A stretch of 64,000 bases of DNA, taken from assembly GCA_963693085.1 (NCBI GenBank), contig OY856414.1, forward strand, positions 261,234,001 to 261,298,000, read 5' to 3'. The stretch comes from Alisma plantago-aquatica. Taxonomy: Eukaryota; Streptophyta; Magnoliopsida; Alismatales; Alismataceae. Position 1 is the stretch's first letter, and every line of letters begins with the position of its first letter. The notes below the pieces were generated by a model that was not told the origin of the DNA, did not search any database, and worked only from the letters and a program-made list of their open reading frames with translations. Of this stretch, positions 1-12,265 are shown one piece after another. Made by a program: the position numbers and the translations under genes.

Positions 1-1002
1 GGACCTAAATCAGCCAAAGGATTGACTTTATCATATGGGCCATCTACCCATCCTTTTGTTTTACCCAATTCTCACATATAGATTTGAATCATGCATAAGG
101 ACTCAACTCAACACTCGAGAGTAATCTAGTGTAGGATTTTTTTTAACACATTTCTCATATATTGGAGGCTAGGTCCTATGACCTTCTCCCTGTGGGTCTT
201 ACTCTCTCTAGAGTTCACCACATATCTCATCCTACCACTAGACATCCTCTTTGTATAAGAGCTTGAGGCTCATGCGCACTCATCTCTATCTTAACTTAGC
301 TTATCTTAAGTAAGAAAAAGGAATGTACTTTCATCATCAAGATTTTGCATAAATTCTACAAATTTAGATTCAACAAGTATACAACTTAAACCTGTATAAG
401 GAAATGTATACCATCAGAGATCAAACTTAGATAAGATTCCACATGCTTATTTCAACTGTCGTTCTATCATCTACTCTATGTATCACATATCTTGATAAGG
501 CTCTAGACATCTAATCTAGACTACTCTCTCTTCTAGACTGATGTCACTCCTTTTCACTTAGATTGCATGAACACTAACTACTCTCCAGTGTGAGGGACAC
601 ATTTTTATATTTACATATATATAATAAAATATTATATAGTTGTTCTCTGAGAAAGAAGACGTCAGAGAAAATTGTCGAGGCTCGAGCCAATTGGAAAACA
701 AAACCAAATCAGCAAAATCAAGTGTCCCACACACAGTAGATAGTCTAGTGCTATGTCACCTAGTGAAATGGTGAGAACGAGATGTAGACTAGTGTAGCTA
801 CCCAATACATATGAGCTCTATATGGAAAGGGTTTCTCACACTTGTCTAAACCTAGTTCTTGAACATCTAGGTTCTAACTTAGAGGCTAAGTCAAACCTTA
901 TTCCTATAGAACAACTTACTAAGTTTCTAGGGTTTACAGTGAGAGGTGAAATTTAGTTGTAAGTTTCATGGTGAGCAATTGCTAGGTGTAGCTATTGTTC
1001 AT
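1..1002 (-). mobile_element. 5' leader of a minus-strand LTR retrotransposon
   Basis: This stretch lies immediately downstream, in minus-strand sense, of a primer site at 1003-1014, so it is read as the untranslated leader of an LTR retrotransposon entering from the left edge. No gag-like frame of useful length is visible on either strand. The DNA is AT-rich and stop-dense. The assignment rests on the primer site alone; the family cannot be named. Confidence 0.45.
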
Positions 1003-1014
1003 GCTCTGATACCA
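1003..1014 (-). promoter_or_regulatory. Primer binding site (initiator Met-tRNA type)
   Basis: The plus strand reads GCTCTGATACCA, the reverse complement of TGGTATCAGAGC, the usual initiator-Met tRNA primer site of plant LTR elements. It is followed four bases later by TGACGTCCCC, a plausible LTR edge. The orientation makes this a minus-strand element with its 5' LTR to the right. Confidence 0.7.
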
Positions 1015-1018
1015 ACTG

Positions 1019-3685
1019 TGACGTCCCCGGATTTTGGCTTCTCCAAACCCTATTGGGAATGAGAGGTCAGAATCTAAAAACATCATCCAATCATATCAGA
1101 GAGTGATGCGGAAGAATAATGCGCATACATGAACATACAACCATAACATTCTCAACATTCAACATGTAAATTACAATGTGAATTACAATTGCATATTATA
1201 AGAAAATTTTACACAAGTCTAAACATGTATGCTAACATGATCTACACAATAGGTACAACCTGGACAACTGCTCACTTCCTATTCTTTTATCCCATTCTAG
1301 CTCTGGACCTAGAAAATACGAGAAACAAAATCATCAACAAAAGTTGTTACGTGGAATTAAAGAGATATACTATGCTGGCATATTGAAATACTTGAAAAAG
1401 AAGAAAGAGAGAAAGAAACATTATTTAATGGCGAAAAAATCAGGTAAACCCAAGTTATTAATCATATTTCAATGGACATGTATTACTATGGTGGACTTAG
1501 CACAAACATAAATATTGGGCCCTATCCCTACATACCTTGTACCATTAGGGTTCTCCCCGCATACCTTGTGCCATTAGGGAGGTGCTAGTCAACATTAATA
1601 CTTTCCCTCTCTAATAAGGAGATTAACGAACCATCAGTAACTACATTCCATTTTCTTTCCTTAGTATTCTTATTGTTCAAGGTGGAAATGACAATACATA
1701 CAGATGTACATCCAACAAGATATTCAAATACAAGCAAGCAAGTACATATATTTAACATCCAGCAAATCTAGTCATATAATTATATCCACATACCTGAGTT
1801 CATATATTCCTCACATATCCATGATCATCTAGATAATCTGGTCAACACTTGATTTAAAGAAATTAATCATCATTAATATTTGTACACCATATTCTTGGTA
1901 TTTTAGGTTTAAGTTAGGGTTTAGGCCAAACCTAGGTTTAAACTGACCTAAGCTTGCCTCTAATATTTTTATACTGGTCTAAAGGTCATAACTATGGTCT
2001 GGTTCAAATTTCATAATTTTCTGATGCTTAATCTATTTTCTAGCATTAATATGAGATTGGAAGCATCTAATTATGCATTAATGGGAAAAGACCTAATATT
2101 AGAAAATACAATTGAATTTAGGTCCCACAAATGGATTAAAATCATAATTAGGGATCTATAAGGATTTTCTGAGAATTTATGTCAGTTGTATACAATTTAT
2201 TTCATTTAATGAAACCTAAATGGGGTATTATCATCTAAACTATATAAGATGAGTAAATGTGCATCAAAGGACTGATCTAGGGATCCAGTAATGTAGAGGA
2301 CATTATTCTGAGTCCAGGGATATTTTTGGGGAATTATTTGGCCAATGGTGCAATTTTTAATGAAGTTTCTAAGATCTGCATATAATCTGAGATATTTACT
2401 TATCTGAGTTTTTGTGAGCCGTTGGATCTCTCTCTTTGGGGCTTGGATCTCTGCCATGCTGCCCATATAGGGGGCCTTGGGAGCTACAACTACTTGCTTC
2501 ACCCGGAATCAGGTGAACCGACTACTAAGGTAGCCGCTGGGCTGGCTACTGACCCGTCCCTCTTTCCCAACCCCACACGCGGATTCTCCCTTTGTGCCCA
2601 GACGATGCCGCCGCCGTGAATGGCTCAATGGCGAGCCAGATAGTGAGGAACAGAGCCCCAAGCGAAGACAAAATGGGACCTCATCTTCCCTGAAGCTCAA
2701 GGAGACGCACCGGCGTGGTGGCTCCTCACGCACAGATGTGGATCTCAAACCCATCAGATTCATGGCTGCCCCGCCGCCGCGAGAGAGGGGAAGAGAGGAA
2801 AGGCCTGCCCTCACCTCAAACTTCACGAAAATGCTCCAGAACGACTCGCCAATGTGACTGCTGCGTCTGCTCCGATCTGGGTGAGAATACGTTGCCGTCG
2901 TGGGCCTTCTCTGAAGCTTGGTTCCTCCTCCAGTGGCCCCTACTTCAGCGTTGATGATGGTCCAGGGTAGTAGCAGAGCACAGCAGCAGGAAGGGGGCAT
3001 CGACGCTGGAGGTGTCCCCTTTGCTACTCCATAAAGCATAGCTGCCTGATGTTCTCAACAACTCTTTGGAGGCATTTGGCCATGGCGGGGTGTTCTGGGT
3101 TCTTCTCTGAACCCCCAACTCATCCTTCCGCCATAAGGAGATCGCCCAAACGCACATGGTCCTTCTTCTAGCATTCACAAAAATTGTCATCCTGGGTTTA
3201 GGGAAACTCCCTAACCCACTATCAGTCATCTCTGAGGCACCTACTTGCCTTTCTCTACTCCGATCACCCCTTAGCTCTTACTGCAAGCATCATGGAGAGA
3301 GAAGGGAATGGTTGGGTTATGTATCTCGTCAAATTCTTAGCTATCGGCAACATATGAGAGGTTGTTGGGTAGTTCTAGTCTTGCAGATCTAGTGGAGTGA
3401 TTCCAAGCTCTAGAAAATATCTTCATGAAATCATTGTATATCAGTTCTCTGATGTTATCACCTACTCCCTATTTCTCTGATCGGAAAAACCTACTAGACC
3501 AGTGTGGGGTGTATTATGGACTAGGTGATTGAGGTTGGGTGGATCATCATGATGTTCAGTTGCTCTTCCCGAATCTGTCAGAGGTTGAAGATGTTACTTA
3601 TCCGTCTGATCCTCCCTACTGGTGGATGAGATTAGGCCACCTCGATAGGCTATGGGCGTGCCTAAGCAAAGGGAGTAGACCAGCG
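1019..3685 (-). mobile_element. LTR-like region next to the primer site; right limit unresolved
   Basis: The left edge TGACGTCCCCGG abuts the primer site and is a good LTR terminus. The far end is not visible: no CA terminus, polypurine tract or second LTR copy could be matched in the window. The segment contains a short duplicated phrase around 1530-1580 (CATACCTTGTACCATTAGGG and a near copy) and a GC-rich block at 2425-3250, a layout like the LTR of element D. The true LTR may end anywhere after about 3.2 kb. Confidence 0.35.
2425..3250. other. GC-rich block inside the LTR-like region
   Basis: About 800 bp of markedly higher GC than its surroundings is open in several frames on both strands. 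The predicted peptides are Arg/Ser/Pro-rich and resemble no family I recognise. Element D has a similar GC-rich block just downstream of its TATA box (15660-16250), so a transcribed leader region of an LTR is the simplest reading. Confidence 0.4.
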
Positions 3686-4229
3686 TGACATCAAAATCTC
3701 ACACATACTAAATCATATAACTAAAAGACTAAGGTTCCACCACATATATTTCATTAATGTCCTCAACTTCAATTGCATACATCGTTTTATAGAAATCTCC
3801 AAACATTCTCAAATTTTAAACATAGGCTTATAACATCATTGTGTAGCTTCGAACAAAGTTTGAGTCACTAAACCCATTACTTGGTCATGAAAATAAGTTC
3901 CCTAACAACCTTATAGATGGGTGCTTAAAATCTGAATTCAAATCAATGAATAACAAGATCTTGGTTCGATGGAATACAACAATATGAGTTATGATGTTGC
4001 ATACCCGAAGGCTTATCAATTTACCACTCAAGATCATCGTGACTACTAAATAGGAAACTTGGTCTCAAGATACCCAAATCATTTAACCAAACTCAATCAT
4101 CATATTTGGACAAAATTAATGTTGTAATCATCAATTGGGTATCTAGTTCACTTTTTGAGTGAAAAGAGTCATTAATTTGATAACCAATTACTCTATTTGG
4201 TATCAATCCTCTAAATGACACACATGGTC
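3251..4229. other. Unassigned AT-rich sequence
   Basis: No coding frame, RNA gene or clear repeat is visible. A sequence starting TGACATCAAAATC at 3686 resembles an LTR start in style but has no primer site beside it. The right limit is where recognisable integrase sequence of element A begins, so an insertion or deletion joint lies near 4230-4270. Confidence 0.4.
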
Positions 4230-5045
4230 TTAAAATACTATATTTGTTATCAAAACCCTAAAACCTAGGTTATCACACTCAGGACCCAAAAGTTGATTTT
4301 CTCCAGTTTCATACCAACACAAAGGAGATCTACAACATCTACCATATAAAGCTTCATATGGTTCCATATCAATACTGTGTTGATAGCTATTATTGTAAGC
4401 AAATTCTATCAAGCTCAGGTGTAGATCCCAACTTCCTGCAAACTGAAGGACACATGCCCTAAGCAAGTCCTCCAAGGTTTGTATAGTCCTTTCAGATTGT
4501 CCATCTGTTTGTGGGTGAAAGGTTGTACTAAACCTTAACTATGTACCCAAAGATTTATAAATTCGTTCCTAAAAATGACTCATGAACTAGGGACCTCTAT
4601 TAGAAACAATAGTAGCTGGAACCCCATGCAGTCGTACTATCTCATCTACATATAACTGTGCCAACTTTTCAATAGTGTAGGTTGTTTTGATAGGTAAGAA
4701 ATGTGTTGTCTTTGTCAACCTATCAACTATCACCCAAATGGAATCATAACCTTTGGTTGTTCTAGGCAAACCAATCACAAAGTCCATGGTCACATGACCT
4801 CATTTCCACTACGGTATAGGAAAAGGTTGCATTGTTCCTGCGGGCTTCTGATGTTCAGCCTTAACCTGCTGACATATCGGACACCACATAACAAACTCAG
4901 CTACATCTTTCTTTAATCCAGGCCACCAATACATATATTTTAAGTTATGATACATCTTGGTGCTCCCTGGATGCATAGCATACATCGAAGAATGAGTTTC
5001 TTCCAGAACTAACTTCCTCAAGTCGTTGGCATCAGGTACTACCAT
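4230..5045 (-). pseudogene. Integrase remnant of element A
   Basis: Read right to left, 5045-4809 encodes the integrase zinc-binding N-terminus: a His pair around HSSMYAMHPGS, then CPICQQVKAEHQKP. The core follows at 4793-4587, with the first catalytic Asp in MTMDFVIGLP. The second catalytic position reads IVSNRGP, where Asp is usual, so it is Asn here. The third block (HPQTDGQSER-type sequence leading into EDLLRAC) lies at about 4535-4450, but the stretch between is broken by stops. The reading ends near 4260 inside the C-terminal GENQLLGPE region, before any chromodomain. It is dead by truncation, stops and loss of a catalytic residue. Confidence 0.85.
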
Positions 5046-5093
5046 CCTACCATGGTAATAGACTACCTGATCCTCTAACTCATGAAATCCATC

Positions 5094-5849
5094 TCATTTC
5101 TCACTACCATACTCTGATCTAATCTGCTGAACTATAGCATCAGCTTGTTGTGCTTCTTTAATCTGCTGTCTCTGAGTTGGTTTTATGTGCATCTCAGTTA
5201 ACAACCCGGCTAACAATGATACTTTTAGCTGTACATTGTTTTGCCTCAAGGATATAAACATATCCCTCTTAGAGCACACTAAGGAGCTTAACTATGCTTT
5301 ATCTAAGGTTGGTGTTGCTGATTTCCTACTTAATGCATCAACCACTACATTAGCTTTCCCTGGATGATAATCAATGGTACTATCATAATCCTTGATTACC
5401 TCCATCCAGCAGTGTTGCCTCATGTTTAGCTCATGCTGAGAAAAGATATACTTTAGGTTCTTATAGTCTGTGAAAATCTGGAATGTCTCTCCATAGAGAT
5501 AATGTCTCCAGATCTTCAAAGCATGGACCACAACAGCTAGCACTAGATCATGTGTTGGATAATTCTCCTCGTGTTTATTAAGTTGTCGAGAAGCGAAAGA
5601 AATCACTTTCTTATCCTGCATTAACACACATCCTAGACCGTTCTTAGATGCATCACAGAAAACTATATACCCCTTCCCTTGTTCAGGTAACACCAGCACA
5701 GGTGCACTTGTCAATCTTTCTTTCAATATTTGAAAAGAATGTTGACACTTGTCATTCCAGACAAAAGGAACCTCCTTTCTGGTCAACTTGGTTAGGGGTA
5801 AAGCTATTGAACCGACGTTCTTAATGAACCTCCTGTAATAGCCTACCAA
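5094..5849 (-). pseudogene. RNase H and connecting region of element A
   Basis: The frame 5849-5292 starts in the RT thumb/connection ([20 protein letters not shown]) and runs through a Ty3-type RNase H. The first catalytic Asp is in [11 protein letters not shown] and the late Asp in [11 protein letters not shown]. The block normally holding the catalytic Glu reads [13 protein letters not shown], with Val at that position. It ends with the conserved [18 protein letters not shown] second short frame, 5279-5094, continues towards integrase. A frame break lies near 5280-5290. RNase H would degrade the RNA strand of the RNA-DNA hybrid during reverse transcription; the missing Glu argues that this copy is inactive. 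Confidence 0.87.
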
Positions 5850-5978
5850 CCCTAAGAAACTACGTATCTCTGTCAGTGTCTTTGGCTATTCCCATTGCAG
5901 GACAGATTCTACCTTCTTAGGATCAACATGAATACCTAAAGTAGATATTAAGGGTCCAAGAAAAGAAACTTCTGGTAA

Positions 5979-6660
5979 CTAAAACTCACATTTGCTAAAC
6001 TTAGCATACAACTTATGCTCTCTTAGCAAAGTTAGACCCTGACGGAGGTGTTGCTCATGTTGTTGAGCATCTCTGTTGTATATCAAGATGTCATCTATAA
6101 AGACGACTACACACTGATCAAGAAAAGGTCGAAAGATTCTATTCATGAGTTCCATGAATGCAGCTGGTGCATTAGTTAGTCCAAACGACATAACTATGAA
6201 CTCATAGTGACCATACCTTGTCCTAAAAGCAGATTTAGGCATGTCACCCTCCTTAATATGTAACTGATGGTATCACGATCTCAGGTCTATCTTAGAAAAG
6301 ATAGTTGCCCCACGCAACTGATCAAACAAGTCATCAATCCTTGGCAAGGGATACTTGTTCTTTATAGTTATTTTATTTAATTGCCTATAATCAATGCATA
6401 ACCGCATCGATCCATCCTTCTTCTTAACAAAGAGAACCGGAGCTCCCCATGGTGAAGTGCTTGGTTGGATAAAACCTTTCTCAAGCAGCTCCTGAAGTTG
6501 TTTCTTGAGCTTTGTCATTTCAGCAGGCGCCATCCTATATGGTGTTTGTGCTATTGGTTGTGTGCCTAAAATTAGATTAATCTCAAAATCAATCTCTCGG
6601 GGTGGAGGTACACCTGGAAGTTCTTCAGGGAACACATCCTTAAATTCCCTGACTACCAAA
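5979..6660 (-). pseudogene. Reverse transcriptase remnant of element A
   Basis: RT blocks are clear in order: [20 protein letters not shown], the basic motif [39 protein letters not shown], then in the next frame [18 protein letters not shown] and the catalytic FIDDILIY. The coding frame is split between 6273 and 6242 and again below 5979. The motif wording matches Tekay/Del chromoviruses better than Reina, CRM or Tat. Catalytic Asp residues are retained despite the breaks. Confidence 0.9.
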
Positions 6661-6689
6661 ACTTCAGAAGGATTATAACTCACCATGGT

Positions 6690-7217
6690 GGTATCTACCA
6701 CATGTGCCAAAAATGCAAAACATCCTTGCCTCATCAGCTTCTCAGCTACCATAGCTGACACAAGACAGGTTGGAAGAATCTTTCTATCTCCTTGAAAGAT
6801 CCATGTGTCACTATCATCTGTGAACACAACCTGCTTGGACTCACAATCCAAGACAACCTTGTACTTTTCTAGGGTGTCCATCCCAAGAATTATATCAAAC
6901 ACATGCATTTTAAGTGGTATAAGATCCACTTGAATGCAGTGCTCAGAAAAGAAAAGAGTGCAGAAAGAACACACCTCCTACAACACTAAAAATTTCATCA
7001 AAGGAGTTTCTAACTTCAAACTCTCTGCCCTATGACCAACTATCATATTGCAGTCAAGAATCACTCTTTTAGTGATGAAAGAATGTGTAGCACCCGGATC
7101 AATTAAAATAGATACGCTGCAGGATGTAGACATATCAGAATAAAATAGTTCCATCTGACCTGTCACAACCTTAGGGTTGACTACTGCATCAGGCTGATTC
7201 ATCGCATAGAATCTCAT
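6690..7217 (-). pseudogene. Aspartic protease region of element A
   Basis: The protease active-site loop LIDPGATHSFI is seen in the frame 7217-6978. The downstream part ([19 protein letters not shown], with the ILGMDWL-type motif) lies in the frame beginning at 6974, so a frame break or stop separates the two halves near 6975. This protease would cut the Gag-Pol polyprotein. A Pro after the catalytic Asp is common in this lineage and is not by itself a defect. Confidence 0.82.
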
Positions 7218-7223
7218 CGTCGT

Positions 7224-8483
7224 CTATGGTTGATTTGGTGCTCGATTATTGGGTGTTGACGATCCAGCTTGGGACTCTTGTCCACGTCCTCTTGCGCCAC
7301 TTGGAAACGGTCGCCTCTGAGAGCCTTGCTGACTCTGCCTCTGAGGTTGAGTCACACTTGCTTCTCTGGCTTGACAATCCTTCATCAGATTCCCCATCTT
7401 TCCACATATACAACAACCTCTGTTCCCTGGCTGTGGTCTAGATGGTCCTATTACCGATACTGATGCTGTGTCGTGGGCTCCTTTCGGCGGTAAACTATGG
7501 CCTCTACCCCTATTAGACGTCCATTGTGTCTGTGTATTAGACCTTTGTGGTGCCATTGGTGCAGAAATCCTGAGTTTCTTAAAACTTTTGGGCAAGGGTC
7601 CTTGAAACTGGGGATACATTTTCATATTCTTAGTCTACCGCTTCTCAGTTACAGACCTCTCTATCCATCTAACAGACTCCACAAAAGTCGCAAACCTCTC
7701 CCTGTTCTCCAGAGAAGACACAGGAGTTGTCAAATCAGCATTTAACCCTTTCTCAAAACGCCGAATCCTTTCTTCATCGGTAGCTGCCATATGCAGATAG
7801 AACCGCAAAAGCTCCATGAACTTAGCCTCATACTCGCTAATGTTCATTGGTACTTGCCTTAACCTCTCAAACTGAGAGATCTTCTCATCTAGGAACATCT
7901 TAGGAAAGTATCTATTGATAAATTCTCGTCAGAATACTTCCCATCTAATCTCTACACCTGACCTCATGCCTTCTTTTATGGTCCACCAATGACCAGCACT
8001 CCCTTTAAGAAGTTACACTACATGTCTAACCTTCTCAACTTCAGGGATGTTAAGGATTCTAAAGGCCTTCTCTAGTTCAGTCAGCCACATTTCAGCATCT
8101 GTTGGGTCATCTATCCCAGCATATTATGTGGCTCCGACCCAGAGAAGTCGTTCAAATGTCTTGCCGGCTCCCTATCCTTCAAGGTGGGTAGATGCCCTAG
8201 GTGCAGGTAATGGCATCCTATCTATCATATGAGTCATGGCTGCCATAAACTGCCCAAACATGTCTTGGAAGGTTGGGTTCCCCATATCTGCTTGATTGAA
8301 TTGGGGTTGTTGAAGTACATGCTCCTCCCTATCATGGTCTCTTGCACCTCCTCCTGGTGCAGCAACACTGCTCTTGGCAACATGTTCTTTGTGTGATCCA
8401 GACATCTTTAGTTCTTCTTCTCCTCCTATATGAGCAGAAGATACTATCAGATAAACTAGAAGACACAAGAACAGACTCAACAA
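7224..8483 (-). pseudogene. Gag remnant of element A
   Basis: Three frames form a decayed gag. 8483-8172 is the N-terminal part, with MSGSHKEHVAKSS and an acidic/Gln stretch. 7898-7635 is the retrotrans_gag core (FERLRQVPMNISEYEAKFME). 7625-7224 is the C-terminal basic region with one zinc knuckle, CCICGKMGNLMKDC. The knuckle should be CX2CX4HX4C; here the His position is Asn, which would weaken zinc binding. The region 8171-7899 is stop-ridden. The likely start is the ATG of MSGSHK at about 8403, matched by the relic in element B; the longer upstream frame is not conserved. Confidence 0.83.
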
Positions 8484-8521
8484 CCTTAATCCTATGTCTC
8501 TGTAGACTCAATGAACCTAGA

Positions 8522-8533
8522 GCTCTGATACCA
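8522..8533 (-). promoter_or_regulatory. Primer binding site of element A
   Basis: GCTCTGATACCA on the plus strand is complementary to the initiator-Met tRNA 3' end in minus-strand reading. It sits six bases inside the LTR edge TGTAACG at 8540, as expected for a Ty3 element. Confidence 0.88.
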
Positions 8534-9018
8534 CTAAATTGTAACGTTCCTTGCCAACCATCGATTAAGATTAATGTTGAAACGGTCATTAGCGGCGGAA
8601 TGACTGAAAATCACTAAAAATTAAAACTTTTTACAAAGAGATCCATAAACTAAAAAACTCTTTTCATAAAGAACCAAAGTAAGTTATTTATATTCCGTTT
8701 CATCAGTACATCTCTTGTACCATTCCTTCTCAAGTGTTACAAGCATCAACTGCCTTGTTAGACTATACAAAGGCAGTATAAAAATCTTGAGGCATCGAGC
8801 CAAAATCTCAGATCGATATTAAACTAACTACTGACTCCTAGGACCTAAGAGTACAAAGACGACACATAGGACTCTCTATTTATAGGACATGACAACCAGT
8901 GTTTCCACCTGAGGATTCACTACTTTCCTAGGTTCTGCTGCTGTTGTTGTTGTTCTTCCCTTATTGTAGGGTTCCTGCCTCTTCTTCGGTGTCTACCTAA
9001 AAAGTTGGATCCCACGGG

Positions 9019-9064
9019 GGTGAGACAATTGAAAAATTGTCCCAGCGAGAGATATAACTCTCCG
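9019..9064 (-). promoter_or_regulatory. Conserved double hairpin in the LTR
   Basis: Two adjacent inverted repeats: GACAATT paired with AATTGTC around a GAAA loop, then GAGAG paired with CTCTC around ATATAA. The same pair occurs in both LTRs of element B although much of the flanking sequence has changed. In minus-strand reading it lies near the U5 side. A role in packaging, dimerisation, RNA processing or 3'-end formation is possible; none is shown. Confidence 0.6.
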
Positions 9065-10379
9065 TCAAAAACATTATTATTGCAGATAATAGAATAAAAC
9101 TGAGCAGAAGAATCATAAGTATTCAACAACAGCTAAATTACTGACTAAACAATTTAGAGAAGTATTCTCTATTCAAGTCATTTCAGCTATATCTTGACAG
9201 AGCAGTATGTCATTTATTTAATAAGGAATATGAAGAACATGTATAGCATTTAGCCAACTAAGACATATTAAGAAATGTATCATCAACCATTGATTCTCGT
9301 ATTTCAGCCCTAAGCAAATACGCTACACGGATGATTACATTTTACAAGCATACTTAAGCCCCAAGGAGATGAGGTATACCGCTCATACTCCAACCGACCA
9401 TTGCGAAATCGAAATCGGTACCATACATAGGTCAATAGAAGAGCTGGATTCCCATGACCTCATCTTCCTCAGTCAGTGTGAGGACCAAATGCAGGACATC
9501 TAGTGTCTCTACCAAATAGCTTTCCAGGGTATACTGGCAACTTTGCTATTAGAGTTACAGTGGCATGTTGTACTCTCTTCGGAATCGAGAGATATTATAT
9601 TTATCTCACATCGATCTGAAATTAACATCATCAGGAGATTGGTGATACCTCCATCCTGGCATATATATAATGAAGGATTGAGAGATTTAATATTTATCTC
9701 ACATCAATTCCTTCATTAGGGCGTAAGGATGTTCACGGCCATAACCCCCACATACTCAAAAGTATGCCCTACAGGAGTTCCCATAGGAAAACCTATTTCA
9801 CCATCACCAAACTGCCGACGATGATGGATCTATGGTCAGGGCTCTACATGATATCATTTCACTTGATTATTTAAGTACATTACAATATTCTTTTAGCATC
9901 AAACATGTTTTCAAACATAAGCCATTATAACAATTGCTATAAAGAATGAGTGTTATTTCTATCAAGTTCTCTTCACAGCTTTATTAACATTGGGATCTCA
10001 GTCCCTTATCATCCCATCATCATGATTCAAGAATATGGGTGTTCAAACCCTTAGATCATCAAAACACTTGTTACCACTTTAACAGGTAACTTAATGCCTT
10101 CATGTCATCCAACCAATGTAAACATAATAATTGCAATGCATGTATTTCACATGGCTCTTAAAGCCCATTAATCTCTATTGTTACCTCTTACTAGGCAAAA
10201 CATAATATTATGGCTCACAAGGCTCATAAAGCATTTTCAATAAATAAAGCATCATAGCTCATACCTGGCTATGTTCATCATCTCATAAAACCTACATGAT
10301 TAGTACAGATGATAACAGTTACATCAATTTCATGTCAGCACTACACAAAAACAATTATAGGATCACTATTCAAGGGTAA

Positions 10380-10795
10380 CATATTCCCTTACTAGGGTTA
10401 GGGTTTCCTTTTTTATTTCACTCAAGGTTACTCATCCCCTTTGCTTAATTAGGACCAATGATTCATCATTTCATTGTCCAAGATTAGAGTTTCATGCTAT
10501 ATAGTATAACTCAGAATTAGGGTTTCACATACACCTTCACCTTATTTAGAATTAGGGTTTACTATTCACATCACATCACCCTAGATTAGGGTTTATATTC
10601 AATAACCCACAATTAGGGTTTACTATTCACCCCAAATAGAGTTGATCATCAAAATACCACAAATTAGGGTTTCTCATATCATTACCCTAAATTAGGATCA
10701 TACCATCACCATGGGTTAGGGTTTCACCTATCATTGTCCTCAATTAGGGTTAGGGTTCATCAACCTTCGTAATTAGGGTTTCATGATCTCTTTCA
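10380..10795. repeat. Degenerate array of telomere-like TTAGGGTTT motifs
   Basis: About a dozen copies of (A)TTAGGGTTT or its complement are spaced roughly 35-50 bases apart and separated by variable AT-rich text. Element B keeps fewer copies at the matching place (33150-33290). The spacing and degeneracy rule out a true telomere tract. The motif equals the plant telobox core, a known binding site for telobox/Myb-type factors, so a regulatory use is conceivable. Confidence 0.65.
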
Positions 10796-10879
10796 TGAAT
10801 CATACCCTAATTACACATTCATATATGTTGAAAGTATTGAAACTTAACCACTACATGATTATCATTCATGTAGGAAGTC

Positions 10880-10902
10880 CTCTCTCTCTCTCTCTCTCTC
10901 TC
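10880..10902. repeat. (CT)n microsatellite
   Basis: An uninterrupted CT dinucleotide run of about 23 bases inside the LTR of element A. Confidence 0.95.
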
Positions 10903-11154
10903 ATCCTCTATAAGATGATACTTACTTCTAACTTAATTAGATTAGGTCAACTCAATCTTGAATAAAGAGTTGACACAATGGATTATGTCATTACTTCCAT
11001 AATCATTAAAAATTAATTATTCAAAGGGTACTAATCACTTTATCTCATTAGCGGTACAATTATTATAATCACTATTGATTTACATCATGTAATGTTCAAT
11101 TAAACAATTGACCTTTAGCCACTTTAAGTGTTCATACAGTTTGGTTAATTACCT

Positions 11155-12265
11155 TCCAAACGATCTTGGTCACTTAGACCCCAAACGGTCTTGACCAACC
11201 AGACCTCAAACGGTCTTGCTTGAATGACCTTCAAACGGTCTAAGACCGTTTAGACCTCCAAACGGTCTAGGTCTCATGGTTTGAAAACCGTTTAGAAATT
11301 GTATACTCAAAACCGTTTAGCCAAAAGTATTCTTGAGATCGATTGAGTTTCAAACGGTTTGGGATCATTTGGTCCCAAATGGTCTTGAGACCGTTTGGTC
11401 CAAACCTCCTCAAAACTGATTGGACCAAAAATGGCCTCAACCACTCAAATTAAATTAGGGTTTCCAAGATTGATTCCCTCATCGATTGAATCCATGTAAC
11501 CCCTCATCAATTGAACCTAAACATCATACCTCAAGTGAGCTTGATAATTATCCTTCAATTGATTTAACTTCCAATTAATCATCAATTAGGGTTTTGAACC
11601 CAGTTGGATTAGGGTTTGAAATCGATGAACCTTCAATATTAGTCATTGTGAAACTAATTACTTTGAAATCATTGGACCACCATTCAAATTGGGCATGAAC
11701 TGACCTCAAACGGTCTTGAGTTCGTTTGGATGACCTCCAAACAGTCTTGAGACCGTTTTCCCATTGCAACATGAAAAAATTGGTAGAATTCAATCAGGGT
11801 TTAGGTCATTGAATTGATCACCAAATCAGCTATTGATTGCGCTTCAATTTGGTATCTTTGGATCTTCAATTACCCAACCATCTTAACCCTAGACCTCCAA
11901 ACGGTCTTGGTTGACCTCCAAACAGTCTTGAGACTGTTTGGGTGATCTCCAAATGGTCTTGAGACTATTTTGGTTAATCAACCCAAAATTCTAAGTCAAA
12001 TAATTACAAAATCAGCACTTAACCCGATTAGGGTTTGGTAATTGATGGTCCTTCAACTAATGAACCCTTTGGAATTAATCAAATAAAATTAATGGATCAT
12101 CAACCATCATAATTAGCATAAAATCTCCAAACTGTCAATTGTGGTCAACTCTACCAAATGGTTTGAAACCGTTTACTCCCAAACGGTTTGATGAAACTAT
12201 TTACTTCCAAACGATTTTGATGAAATCGTTTAAGTTCAAACAGTCTTGTGGAAACCGATTGAGCA
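11155..12265. repeat. Array of palindromic AAACGGTCT motifs in LTR A
   Basis: At least eighteen copies or half-copies of CAAACGGTCTTG occur. Many are completed to the near-palindrome AAACGGTCTTGAGACCGTTT, for example around 11232-11253, 11375-11400, 11706-11730, 11733-11757 and 11919-11941. The text between copies is not repeated at a fixed period, so this is not an ordinary satellite. The array precedes the landmark at about 12466 that A shares with B. It contains the AACGG core known from plant MYB (MSA-type) sites; binding is inference. Confidence 0.75.

Noticed and set aside
2509..3039. A 176-residue open frame on the minus strand
   Set aside because: It lies in a GC-rich block open in several frames on both strands; the peptide is low complexity with no known motif.
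10380..10795. Interstitial telomere
   Set aside because: TTAGGG motifs are isolated, in both orientations and separated by 35-50 bases of other sequence, and are part of an LTR.
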